Source: Pseudoduganella violacea
Lineage (GTDB): Bacteria; Pseudomonadota; Gammaproteobacteria; Burkholderiales; Burkholderiaceae_D
Direction: 5' to 3'
DNA length: 64,000 nucleotides
Assembly: GCF_014191875.1 (NCBI RefSeq)
Contig: NZ_JACHXD010000011.1
Coordinates: 171,830-235,829, forward strand
Positions 32,992 to 40,869 of the stretch are shown piece after piece. The notes beneath the pieces were generated by a model. It was not told the DNA's origin. It was given only the letters and a program-made list of their open reading frames with translations, and made no database searches. How positions within the stretch are numbered: position 1 is the stretch's first letter; the number at the start of each line of letters is the position of its first letter. A program made the translations under genes and the position numbers.

Positions 32992-34008
32992 ATGAACTCC
33001 CTCGAACAACTCGTCGTCGCGGCCCAGGCTGACTTTATCGCCGCCGCAGACGCTGCCGCCCTGGAAAACGCCAAAGCCAAATATCTGGGCAAGACCGGCC
33101 AGATCACTGAAATGATGAAGGGTCTGGGCAAACTCGACCCGGACGCCAAGAAGGCACAGGGCGCCCTGATCAATGCCGCCAAGGTGCAGATCGAAGCCGC
33201 GCTGACCGCGCGCCGTGATGCCCTGGCCGAAGCCCAGTTGCAGCTGCGCCTGAATGCCGAAGCGATCGACGTGACCCTGCCGGGCCGCGGCTGCGCGCCG
33301 GGCGGCATCCATCCCGTGATGCGCACCTGGGAGCGCGTGGAAGCGATCTTCCGCTCGATCGGCTTCGATGTGGCAGCCGGCCCCGAGATCGAAACCGACT
33401 GGACTAATTTCACCGCCTTGAACAGCCCGGAAAACCATCCGGCCCGTTCCATGCAGGACACCTTCTACGTCGAAGGCAACGACAGCACCGGCAAGCCGCT
33501 GCTGCTGCGTACCCACACCAGCCCGATGCAGGTGCGCTATGCGCGCAGCCATCAGCCACCGATCAAGGTGATCGCGCCGGGCCGCACCTACCGCGTCGAC
33601 AGCGATGCCACCCACTCGCCCATGTTCCACCAGGTCGAAGGCCTGTGGATCGCCGAGAACATCAGCTTCGCCGACCTGAAAGGCGTCTACCTGAACTTCG
33701 TCAAAGCCTTCTTCGAAACCGACGATCTGCAGGTGCGCTTCCGTCCTTCCTACTTCCCGTTCACTGAACCGTCGGCCGAGATCGACATCGCCTTCGGCAG
33801 CGGCCCGCTCAAAGGGCGCTGGCTGGAAGTGTCGGGCTCCGGCCAGGTGCACCCGAACGTGGTGCGCAACTTCGGCCTCGATCCGGAAAAATACATCGGC
33901 TTCGCGTTCGGCTCCGGCCTTGAGCGCCTGACGATGCTGCGCTATGGCGTCAACGATCTGCGCCTGTTCTACGAAGGCGACCTGCGCTTCCTGAAGCAGT
34001 TCAACTGA
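32992..34008 (+). CDS. pheS: Phenylalanyl-tRNA synthetase alpha subunit
   Basis: 338 residues. Coiled-coil N-terminus (MNSLEQLVVAAQADFIAA) and class II core with HPVMRTWERVEAIFRSIGF, RTHTSPMQVRY and FAFGSGLERLTML (motif 3). Forms an alpha2-beta2 enzyme with PheT. Confidence 0.96.
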   Translation: MNSLEQLVVAAQADFIAAADAAALENAKAKYLGKTGQITEMMKGLGKLDPDAKKAQGALINAAKVQIEAALTARRDALAEAQLQLRLNAEAIDVTLPGRGCAPGGIHPVMRTWERVEAIFRSIGFDVAAGPEIETDWTNFTALNSPENHPARSMQDTFYVEGNDSTGKPLLLRTHTSPMQVRYARSHQPPIKVIAPGRTYRVDSDATHSPMFHQVEGLWIAENISFADLKGVYLNFVKAFFETDDLQVRFRPSYFPFTEPSAEIDIAFGSGPLKGRWLEVSGSGQVHPNVVRNFGLDPEKYIGFAFGSGLERLTMLRYGVNDLRLFYEGDLRFLKQFN

Positions 34009-34061
34009 GCGCCGCCGACCCGGCGTTGTGAACCGAAACTAAAAGAATACGAAGGCTGATT

Positions 34062-36488
34062 ATGCAATTCTCCGAAAACTGGCTCCGTACCATGGTCGAT
34101 CCGAAGATGACTTCGGATGAACTGGCGCACCTGCTGACCATGTCCGGTCTCGAAGTGGAAGAAGTGGAACCCGTGGCGCCGCCATTTTCCAACGTGGTGG
34201 TAGGCCATGTGCGCGAAATGGCCAAGCACCCGAACGCCGACCGCCTGAACGTCTGCCAGGTGGACGTGGGCACCGGCACTTTGCTCAACATCGTCTGCGG
34301 CGCGCCGAACGTGCGTCCTGGCCTGAAAGTGGTGTGCGCTATGGCCGGCGCCGTGCTGCCGCCTGGCGCCGACGGCAAGCCGTTTGAAATCAAGGTGGGC
34401 CAGCTGCGCGGCGTCGAGTCGCAGGGCATGCTGTGCTCCGCGCGCGAACTGAAGTTGTCGGAAGACCATGGCGGCCTGCTGGAGCTGCCGGACGACGCGC
34501 CGGTGGGCCAGAACTTCCGCGACTACTTCGCCCTGAACGATCTGAAGTTCACCGTCAAGCTGACCCCGAACAAGGCGGACTGCCTCTCCGTGCTGGGCGT
34601 GGCGCGCGAAGTGGCGGCCCTGACCGGCTCGCCGCTGGCGCTGGCACAATACCGTCCGGTGGCCGTGAATATGGAAGAAAAGCTGCCGGTGAAGATCAGC
34701 GCTCCCGAGCTGTGCGGCCGTTTCGCCGGCCGCGTGATCCGCGGCCTGAACGCCAAGGCCAGCACGCCGGAGTGGATGAAGCAGCGCCTGGAGCGCAGCG
34801 GCCAGCGTCCGGTGTCGGCCCTGGTCGACATCTCGAACTACGTGATGCTGGAAGTGGGCCGTCCATCCCACGTCTTCGATATGGACAAGATCCACGGCAG
34901 CCTCGATGTGCGCTGGGGTAAGAGGGGCGAGAGCCTGAAACTCCTGAACGGCAACACCATCGAAGTCGACGAGTGGGTGGGCGTGATCGCCGACGAGAAG
35001 GAACTCGAATCGCTGGCCGGCATCATGGGCGGTGACGCCACCGCCGTCTCGCTGGAGACCGAGAACATCTATCTGGAAGCCGCGTTCTGGTGGCCCAACG
35101 CCATCCAGGGCCGCGCCCGCAAATACAACTTCAGCACCGATGCCGCCCACCGTTTCGAGCGCGGCGTGGATGCCGAAACCATCGCCGAGCATATCGAGCG
35201 CATCACTTCGTTGATCGTGGAAATCTGCGGCACGTCGCAGACCAAGGTCGGCCCGATCGATGACCAGAAAGTGAATATGCCGCAGCGCGCGCCCGTGAGC
35301 ATGCGCACCGCGCGCGCACAAAAGGTGATCGGCGTGCCGCTGACGGACGAAGTGGTGGCCGATATCTTCCAGCGCCTGAACCTGGAGTTCACGCTGGCCG
35401 ACGGCGTGTTCTCGGTGACCGCGCCGAGCTACCGCTTCGACATCGAGATCGAGGAAGACTTGATCGAGGAAGTGGCGCGCGTCTACGGCTTCGAGAACAT
35501 CCCGACGCTGCCGCCGGTGGCCGCCAGCGAAATGCTGATCGCGCCGGAAGACACCCGTTCCATCTTCGCCGTGCGCCACCAACTGGCCGGCCTGGGCTAC
35601 CAGGAAGTGGTGAATATGAGCTTCGTCGAAGCGGACTGGGAACTGGATTTCAGCGGCAACGACAATCCGATCAAGCTGCAGAACCCGATCGCCAGCCAGC
35701 TCAGCGTGATGCGTACTTCGCTGATCGGCAGCCTGGTCGCCAATGTGCGCTACAACCTGAACCGCAAGGCCAGCCGCGTGCGCCTGTTCGAAGTGGGCGC
35801 GATCTACCAGCGCGACGCGTCCGTGGCCGACGGCCCGCTGACCGTGGCCGGCTACCACCAGCCGCAGCGCGTGGCCGCCATGGCCTACGGTCCTTGCGAG
35901 GACGAGCAGTGGGGCCAGACCACCCGCGACATCGATTACTTCGACGTCAAGGCCGACCTGGAAGCCCTGTTCGCACCGGCCACCCTGCGTTTCGCCAAGC
36001 TGGCCCATCCGGCCCTGCACCCGGGCCGCGCCGCGTCGGTCGAGCTGGACGGCAAGGTCATCGGTTTCCTCGGCGAGCTGCATCCGCGCTGGCTGCAGAA
36101 ATACGATCTGCCGAAAGCGCCGGTGCTGTTCGAAGTCGATGCAGTTGCACTGCAGCAACGTGCTGTGCCACAATACGCCGAGATTTCGAAGTTCCCGGGC
36201 GCCAGCCGCGACCTCGCCGTGCTGGTCAAGCAGGATGTGGCGGCCCAGGATCTGCTCGACGCTTTCCATGGCGCGGCGCAGGCGCACGCGGCAGGCCGCA
36301 TCGTGCAAGCCATTGTTTTGTTTGATGAATATCGCGGCAAAGGGCTGGAAGCGGACGAAAAATCGCTTGCTTTCCGCTTTAGCTTGCAAGATACTCAAAA
36401 CACCCTGCAGGACGAAGTGGTCGATGCCCTGATGGCCGCGCTGGCCGAGGCTGCCGTGCAAAAACACGGCGCCAAACTGCGCGCCTAA
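34062..36488 (+). CDS. pheT: Phenylalanyl-tRNA synthetase beta subunit
   Basis: 808 residues. EMAP/OB-fold tRNA-binding domain (about 40-150; VGHVREMAKHPNADRLNVCQ), B3/B4 editing domain, B5 domain, and C-terminal ferredoxin-like anticodon domain. AAGG is 7 bases upstream of ATG. Follows pheS by 53 bases. Confidence 0.96.
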   Translation: MQFSENWLRTMVDPKMTSDELAHLLTMSGLEVEEVEPVAPPFSNVVVGHVREMAKHPNADRLNVCQVDVGTGTLLNIVCGAPNVRPGLKVVCAMAGAVLPPGADGKPFEIKVGQLRGVESQGMLCSARELKLSEDHGGLLELPDDAPVGQNFRDYFALNDLKFTVKLTPNKADCLSVLGVAREVAALTGSPLALAQYRPVAVNMEEKLPVKISAPELCGRFAGRVIRGLNAKASTPEWMKQRLERSGQRPVSALVDISNYVMLEVGRPSHVFDMDKIHGSLDVRWGKRGESLKLLNGNTIEVDEWVGVIADEKELESLAGIMGGDATAVSLETENIYLEAAFWWPNAIQGRARKYNFSTDAAHRFERGVDAETIAEHIERITSLIVEICGTSQTKVGPIDDQKVNMPQRAPVSMRTARAQKVIGVPLTDEVVADIFQRLNLEFTLADGVFSVTAPSYRFDIEIEEDLIEEVARVYGFENIPTLPPVAASEMLIAPEDTRSIFAVRHQLAGLGYQEVVNMSFVEADWELDFSGNDNPIKLQNPIASQLSVMRTSLIGSLVANVRYNLNRKASRVRLFEVGAIYQRDASVADGPLTVAGYHQPQRVAAMAYGPCEDEQWGQTTRDIDYFDVKADLEALFAPATLRFAKLAHPALHPGRAASVELDGKVIGFLGELHPRWLQKYDLPKAPVLFEVDAVALQQRAVPQYAEISKFPGASRDLAVLVKQDVAAQDLLDAFHGAAQAHAAGRIVQAIVLFDEYRGKGLEADEKSLAFRFSLQDTQNTLQDEVVDALMAALAEAAVQKHGAKLRA

Positions 36489-36543
36489 GCGGTTTCGCGC
36501 TTCCTTGCAGTAACAAGGGTTTTTATTCAGTTAACACCAGGGA

Positions 36544-36562
36544 GTCCGGCTATGCCGGACTC
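36544..36562 (+). promoter_or_regulatory. Hairpin around the ihfA start region
   Basis: Perfect inverted repeat GTCCGGC, TAT, GCCGGAC right after the ribosome site, with an internal ATG in the loop/right arm and the assigned ATG just past it. Could hold down ihfA translation or mark the end of pheT transcripts. Confidence 0.4.
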
Positions 36563-37004
36563 ATGTTCTTTGAGAAGGCAGGGCAGGAAAATTAATAACA
36601 ACGACGTTGATTCCGCCGTACTCCAATCCGCATTGGATGCCGACCTGCACCGCGCGATGCAGGTAGCCAAGGTACGCCAGGAAGCTGAAAGAGATTTGCC
36701 GACGCTGACCAAGGCGGAGCTGGCCGAACTGCTGTTCGAGCAGGTCGGCCTGAACAAGCGCGAGGCCAAGGATATGGTCGAAACCTTCTTCGACGAGATC
36801 CGCAATGCGCTCGAGCGCGGCGAAGCGGTGAAACTGTCCGGTTTCGGCAATTTCCAGCTGCGCGACAAGCCGCAGCGTCCGGGCCGCAATCCGAAAACCG
36901 GGGAAGAGATCCCTATCACGGCGCGCCGCGTCGTCACCTTCCATGCCAGCCAAAAGCTGAAGAGCATGGTGGAAGACAGCGCCGCGCTGGCGCGGGCCGC
37001 CTGA
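36552..37004 (+). CDS. ihfA: Integration host factor alpha subunit with N-terminal extension
   Basis: The IHF fold begins at LTKAELAELLFEQVGL (about residue 49) and holds the DNA-intercalating loop GRNPKTGEEIPITARR. The total of 150 residues is about 50 more than standard IHF-alpha. The ATG at 36552 has GGAG 7 bases upstream, but lies next to a hairpin (GTCCGGC-TAT-GCCGGAC) that covers part of that site. Later in-frame starts (for example ATG at 36657) have no clear site. The extension may be real or the start wrong. Binds and bends DNA with IHF-beta. Confidence 0.85.
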   Translation: MPDSCSLRRQGRKINNNDVDSAVLQSALDADLHRAMQVAKVRQEAERDLPTLTKAELAELLFEQVGLNKREAKDMVETFFDEIRNALERGEAVKLSGFGNFQLRDKPQRPGRNPKTGEEIPITARRVVTFHASQKLKSMVEDSAALARAA

Positions 37005-37017
37005 TTAAGGACGCCGC

Positions 37018-37446
37018 ATGAACGATCGCCTCGGCAAGTCGGAACTGGTGGTGCTGCCGCCGATTCCCGCCAAGCGCTACTTCACCATCGGCGAGGTGAG
37101 CGAGCTGTGCGGCGTGAAGCCGCATGTGCTGCGCTACTGGGAACAGGAATTCACCCAGCTCAAGCCGGTCAAGCGGCGCGGCAACCGCCGCTATTACCAG
37201 CACCATGAGGTGCTGCTGATCCGGCGCATCCGCGAATTATTGTATGAGCAGGGCTTCACAATCAGCGGCGCCCGCAATAAACTCGACACCCGGGCATACG
37301 ATCCCGCGCAGGAAGAGTATGATGAAGGTTCCGGTCCCGGTCCCGGTCCCGGCCCCGATGCCGGTGCGCAGCCGCCCGCGCCGCCACCGCTGGACCGCGA
37401 CATGATACGCAGCGAACTGCTGGCGATCCTGGATTTGCTGAAGTAA
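37018..37446 (+). CDS. MerR-family transcriptional regulator
   Basis: 142 residues. N-terminal winged helix-turn-helix: FTIGEVSELCGVKPHVLRYWEQEF, LKPVKRRGNRRYYQHHEVLLI. Short low-complexity tail with (Pro-Gly) repeats (GSGPGPGPGPDAG) coded by a tandem CGGTCC repeat. No cysteines for metal binding, so it is the MlrA-like or DNA-only type. Last gene of the operon, 13 bases after ihfA; this ihfA-merR pair is common in betaproteobacteria. Confidence 0.85.
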   Translation: MNDRLGKSELVVLPPIPAKRYFTIGEVSELCGVKPHVLRYWEQEFTQLKPVKRRGNRRYYQHHEVLLIRRIRELLYEQGFTISGARNKLDTRAYDPAQEEYDEGSGPGPGPGPDAGAQPPAPPPLDRDMIRSELLAILDLLK

Positions 37447-37464
37447 GGCAGGGGCGAGGGGCAC

Positions 37465-37491
37465 AAAGGCGCGCACATAGCGCCTTTTTTT
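37465..37491 (+). terminator. Intrinsic terminator of the thrS-merR operon
   Basis: AAAGGCGC / GCGCCTTT stem, 7-base loop, followed by a T run; 19 bases past the merR stop. Confidence 0.88.
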
Positions 37492-37519
37492 CGTCCGGCG
37501 TGGCTTGGTTTTTTAGTGA

Positions 37520-37537
37520 TACAATATCAATATTGTA
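37520..37537. promoter_or_regulatory. Perfect dyad upstream of the NarL-type regulator
   Basis: TACAATAT, CA, ATATTGTA: perfect 8-bp arms, 89 bases before the start of the response regulator gene. Likely an operator, perhaps overlapping the promoter. Confidence 0.45.
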
Positions 37538-37625
37538 GTTTTGTTAGTGAAAGTGCAGACGCTGATCCGGAGCGGCGTTCGCTCCAGGGCTTCTTTCCCA
37601 TGCAAGTACAAGACGAGGGAAAACA

Positions 37626-38258
37626 ATGATACGCGTTGCCATTTGTGACGATCATCAGATAGTAAGAGCGGGCTTCAAGCAGATTTTCTCGTCCTCGGAC
37701 GAGTTCAATGTGGTCGCGGAAGGCAGCACGGGGCGCGAAGCGCTCGACATCGCCCGCCGCGAGATTTGCGATGTACTGCTGCTGGATATCGCCATGCCCG
37801 ACCAGAGCGGCATCGATACCCTGCGCACCATCCGCCAGGGCCAGCCCGATCTGCCGGTGCTGATCCTGTCGGGCTATCCGGCGCAGCAATACGCGCTGAA
37901 CCTGTTCAAGATGGGCGCCAATGGCTACCTGAACAAGGAATGCGAGGCCGAGGAACTGATCACCGCCGTGCGCACCGTGCACCAGGGCCGCCGTTACGTC
38001 AGCTCGCAAGTGGGCGAGCTGCTGGCGCAAAGCTTCGACCGCGATCCGAATACGGCCCTGCATACCGAGCTGTCGGACCGCGAATTCCAGGTCTTCCTGC
38101 GTCTGGCGCGCGGCGCCACCGTGTCCGATATCGGCGTGGCGCTCTCGCTGAGCATCAAGACGGTCAGCACTTACCGCACCCGCATCATGGAAAAAATGGG
38201 CTTGCAATCGAATAGCGACCTGACCTACTACGCCATGAAGAATAATCTGCTGGATTGA
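37626..38258 (+). CDS. NarL/FixJ-family response regulator
   Basis: 210 residues. Receiver domain with acidic pocket (ICDDHQ) and phosphoacceptor D54 (LLLDIAMPD), conserved lysine in YLNKECE; C-terminal LuxR helix-turn-helix (LSDREFQVFLRLARGATVSDIGVALSLSIKTVSTYRTRI). The cognate CHASE3 histidine kinase is next. Target genes not known. Confidence 0.92.
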   Translation: MIRVAICDDHQIVRAGFKQIFSSSDEFNVVAEGSTGREALDIARREICDVLLLDIAMPDQSGIDTLRTIRQGQPDLPVLILSGYPAQQYALNLFKMGANGYLNKECEAEELITAVRTVHQGRRYVSSQVGELLAQSFDRDPNTALHTELSDREFQVFLRLARGATVSDIGVALSLSIKTVSTYRTRIMEKMGLQSNSDLTYYAMKNNLLD

Positions 38259-38384
38259 AAAATAGTTCCTGAGTGCAAGGGGTGCGCACGGTAGGATTTC
38301 CGGCGGGAAGTATTTTGGGGGCCAGTCTATAATGGACAGCCCGGCTTTCCGCCGATGCAAACCTAGCGAAGGATGCTTGTCAGG

Positions 38385-39941
38385 ATGTATTTCACCGATC
38401 AATCGGCGCCCAAACACCGACTACCGCTGTACAAGACGGTTCTGTGCATCACCTGCGCACTGATCCTGATCGTCAACGGCCTCAGCCTGTTTCAGAATCT
38501 GCGTTCGCTGAAGGGCGCCAATGCCCAGCTGGCGCAGAGTTCGCGCGTGGCCGAGCGGCTGCAATACCTGAACGTGCTGGTGCTCGACGCGGAAAGCAGC
38601 ACGCGCGCCTACTTCATCTCCGGTAATGAAAACTATCTGGGTCCGATGCGCGGCGCCCTTAAAGATAGCGAAACCGAATTCCGCGAACTGGAGCAACTGC
38701 TCCAGGACAATCCCAACCAGCTCAAAAACCTGGCCCAGCTCAAGAATCTGGTGCGCCGCAAGCTCGGCATCCTGAGCCAGGGCCTGGACGTCTACCGCCA
38801 TGGCGGCCTTAACGAGATCGTCAATATCGCCCGCGTCAGCGACAGCCGCAGCAGCATGGACGAGATCCGCCTGCAGGTGGTCATCATGGTGCAGGAACAG
38901 AACGAGACGATGGCGCAGCGCAGCGCCAGCTTTTACCAGGAATACGAGAAAGCCGTGCTGCTGGGCACCGGCATCAATGCCGTCGCCATCGTGGTGTTGA
39001 TCATGTTCTACCAGCTGGTGCGGCGCAGCTTCGGCCACCGCGCGGCGGTCGAGCATGCGCTGCAAGCGTCGAACGAAAACCTGGAATCGATGGTGGCCCA
39101 ACGTACCGAGCAGTTGTCCGTGCTGTCGCGCCACCTGATCAGCATCAGTGAGGAAGAGAAGGTGCGCCTGTCGCGCGAGCTGCATGACGAGATGGGCGCC
39201 AACCTGACCTCGATCAGCATGGACATCACGGCCGTCACCATGCAATTGCAAAAGACCGATCCCGAACTGGCTTCCAAGCTCAAGCGCGCGCGCGCCACCC
39301 TGCTCGAAACGGTGGAATTGAAGCGCCGCATCATTGAAAACCTGCGCCCCAGCCTGCTCGACAACCTGGGCCTGTGCGCCGCCATCGACAGCTATTGCGA
39401 GGAATTCGCGCGCCTGGCCGGCATTCCCTGCGATACCGAAATCGGCCCCGAAATCGACGGCATCGCCAAGGCCGGCGAGACCAGCCTGTCGATCGCGCTG
39501 TTCCGCATCGTGCAGGAATCGCTGACCAATATCCGCAAATACGCGCGCGCCGAGACGGTGTCGGTGACGCTCAAACGCAATGGCGAAGGCATGCTGGTCT
39601 TGCGCATCATCGACGATGGCGTGGGGATCGCCTCCAACACCCTGGTGAAACCGATGTCGCATGGCTTGCTCGGCATGCGCGAGCGGGCTTTGCTGCTGGG
39701 GGGGACTTTGAATATCCGGCGTGGACGGGGCGATAAGGGTACGTGCATCGAGGTGCATATTCCGCTGCGCCCCAAGACGGAGACTGCAAGCCAGTCTCCG
39801 GCGGCGGCGGCCTTGGCGGCCGCCAAGCTGGGTGGCATCAGCAGCGGGCTACATCGACGAGCAGACGATCATACTCCGTCTTCGCCACCTTATAGCACTC
39901 ACCCGCATAGCGCTCCAGACCCGCACGATCAAGTACAGTGA
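38385..39941 (+). CDS. CHASE3-domain sensor histidine kinase (NarX/UhpB type)
   Basis: 518 residues. Two membrane helices (about 17-36 and 191-212) flank a CHASE3 sensor domain (LDAESSTRAYFISGNENYL). HisKA_3 dimerisation region with phospho-histidine H267 in SRELHDEMGANL, then HATPase with IVQESLTNIRKYA and DDGVGI. Partner of the NarL-type regulator upstream. The start at 38385 fits AAGGA; one at 38373 overlaps it. Its last 104 bases overlap the 3' end of the crp-like gene on the other strand, in a low-complexity Ala/Ser/Pro tail. Confidence 0.9.
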   Translation: MYFTDQSAPKHRLPLYKTVLCITCALILIVNGLSLFQNLRSLKGANAQLAQSSRVAERLQYLNVLVLDAESSTRAYFISGNENYLGPMRGALKDSETEFRELEQLLQDNPNQLKNLAQLKNLVRRKLGILSQGLDVYRHGGLNEIVNIARVSDSRSSMDEIRLQVVIMVQEQNETMAQRSASFYQEYEKAVLLGTGINAVAIVVLIMFYQLVRRSFGHRAAVEHALQASNENLESMVAQRTEQLSVLSRHLISISEEEKVRLSRELHDEMGANLTSISMDITAVTMQLQKTDPELASKLKRARATLLETVELKRRIIENLRPSLLDNLGLCAAIDSYCEEFARLAGIPCDTEIGPEIDGIAKAGETSLSIALFRIVQESLTNIRKYARAETVSVTLKRNGEGMLVLRIIDDGVGIASNTLVKPMSHGLLGMRERALLLGGTLNIRRGRGDKGTCIEVHIPLRPKTETASQSPAAAALAAAKLGGISSGLHRRADDHTPSSPPYSTHPHSAPDPHDQVQ

Positions 39942-40647
39942 TATTGCCGCGGCGGTAGGTGATCATGCCTTCCTCTTGCAGCTTGCCGGCGGCGGCCGTG
40001 ATGCTTTCGCGGCGCACGCCGAGCATGATGGAAATCATTTCCTGGGTCACTTTGAGCTCATTGCTGGCCGAGCGGTCCAGGCGGTCGAGCAACCAGCGGC
40101 ATAGCTTCTGCTCGATCGAGCTATGGCGGCCGCCGACGGCGTTCTGCGCCATCTGGGCGAACAGGGCGGTGTTGTAGCGCATCAGCAGCTGGGGCAGGGC
40201 GCCGCCCTGGTTGAACGCTTCGCGCAGGTGCTGGGCTTTCAGGCGGTAGCCATAGCCGGCGCTTTGCACCACGCCGCCGCACATGGCGCGTTCGCCTTCG
40301 AACATCGACACGCCCACCACGCCTTCATGGCCGACCACGGCAATCTCCGTGGTCGCGCCGTCTTCCATCACGTACAGCAGCGACACGATTGCCGTCGTTG
40401 GAAAATACACGTTTTCCAGTTTGCTGCCATACTCGAACAATTCCTTGCCAAACGGCAGCTGTACCAGTTCCAGGTGCTCAAACAGGGCTTCCAGAACTTC
40501 ACGAGGCAGGGCCGCCAGCAGTTCGTTTTGCTGGGCGCCGCTATAGCTGACAACAGGCCGGGACGCAACTTTGAACTCGCGTTCGCCCATAGGGAGGGGA
40601 CGGGAGGTCGGGGTTTTTACGGAAGCGCCAAGTTGAGTGTTGTTCAT
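39838..40647 (-). CDS. Crp/Fnr-family transcriptional regulator
   Basis: 269 residues from ATG 40647 (GAGGA upstream). Cyclic-nucleotide-binding-like jelly roll with FGKELFEYGSKLENVYFPTTAIVSLLY, then a Crp-type winged helix (ELKVTQEMISIMLGVRRESITAAAGKLQEEGMI). No N-terminal Cys cluster as in Fnr. Convergent with the histidine kinase and overlapping it by 104 bases at the 3' ends. Confidence 0.9.
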   Translation of the reverse strand: MNNTQLGASVKTPTSRPLPMGEREFKVASRPVVSYSGAQQNELLAALPREVLEALFEHLELVQLPFGKELFEYGSKLENVYFPTTAIVSLLYVMEDGATTEIAVVGHEGVVGVSMFEGERAMCGGVVQSAGYGYRLKAQHLREAFNQGGALPQLLMRYNTALFAQMAQNAVGGRHSSIEQKLCRWLLDRLDRSASNELKVTQEMISIMLGVRRESITAAAGKLQEEGMITYRRGNITVLDRAGLERYAGECYKVAKTEYDRLLVDVARC

Positions 40648-40869
40648 TTTATTCCTCACAAGCTTAAAGTACACAAGTCGCAATCGGCGCCGGTTGCCGT
40701 CACCGGGTGGGCTTCTGTTCTCGCTTCCACTTGGCCGATCGCGTTGGTGTTACTTTAATTTCTTGTGTGCCTGACGAACATAAGACGGTTTTCCGCCTCT
40801 GTGTAGGCTGTCAACATGGCGCTTTGTCAGCGTAGTCCTACTGCAACTTAGCTGAAACTTAAGCCACAC

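Noticed and set aside
33969..36467. 832-codon minus-strand frame across pheT
   Set aside because: Antisense shadow of pheT, which has all family domains.
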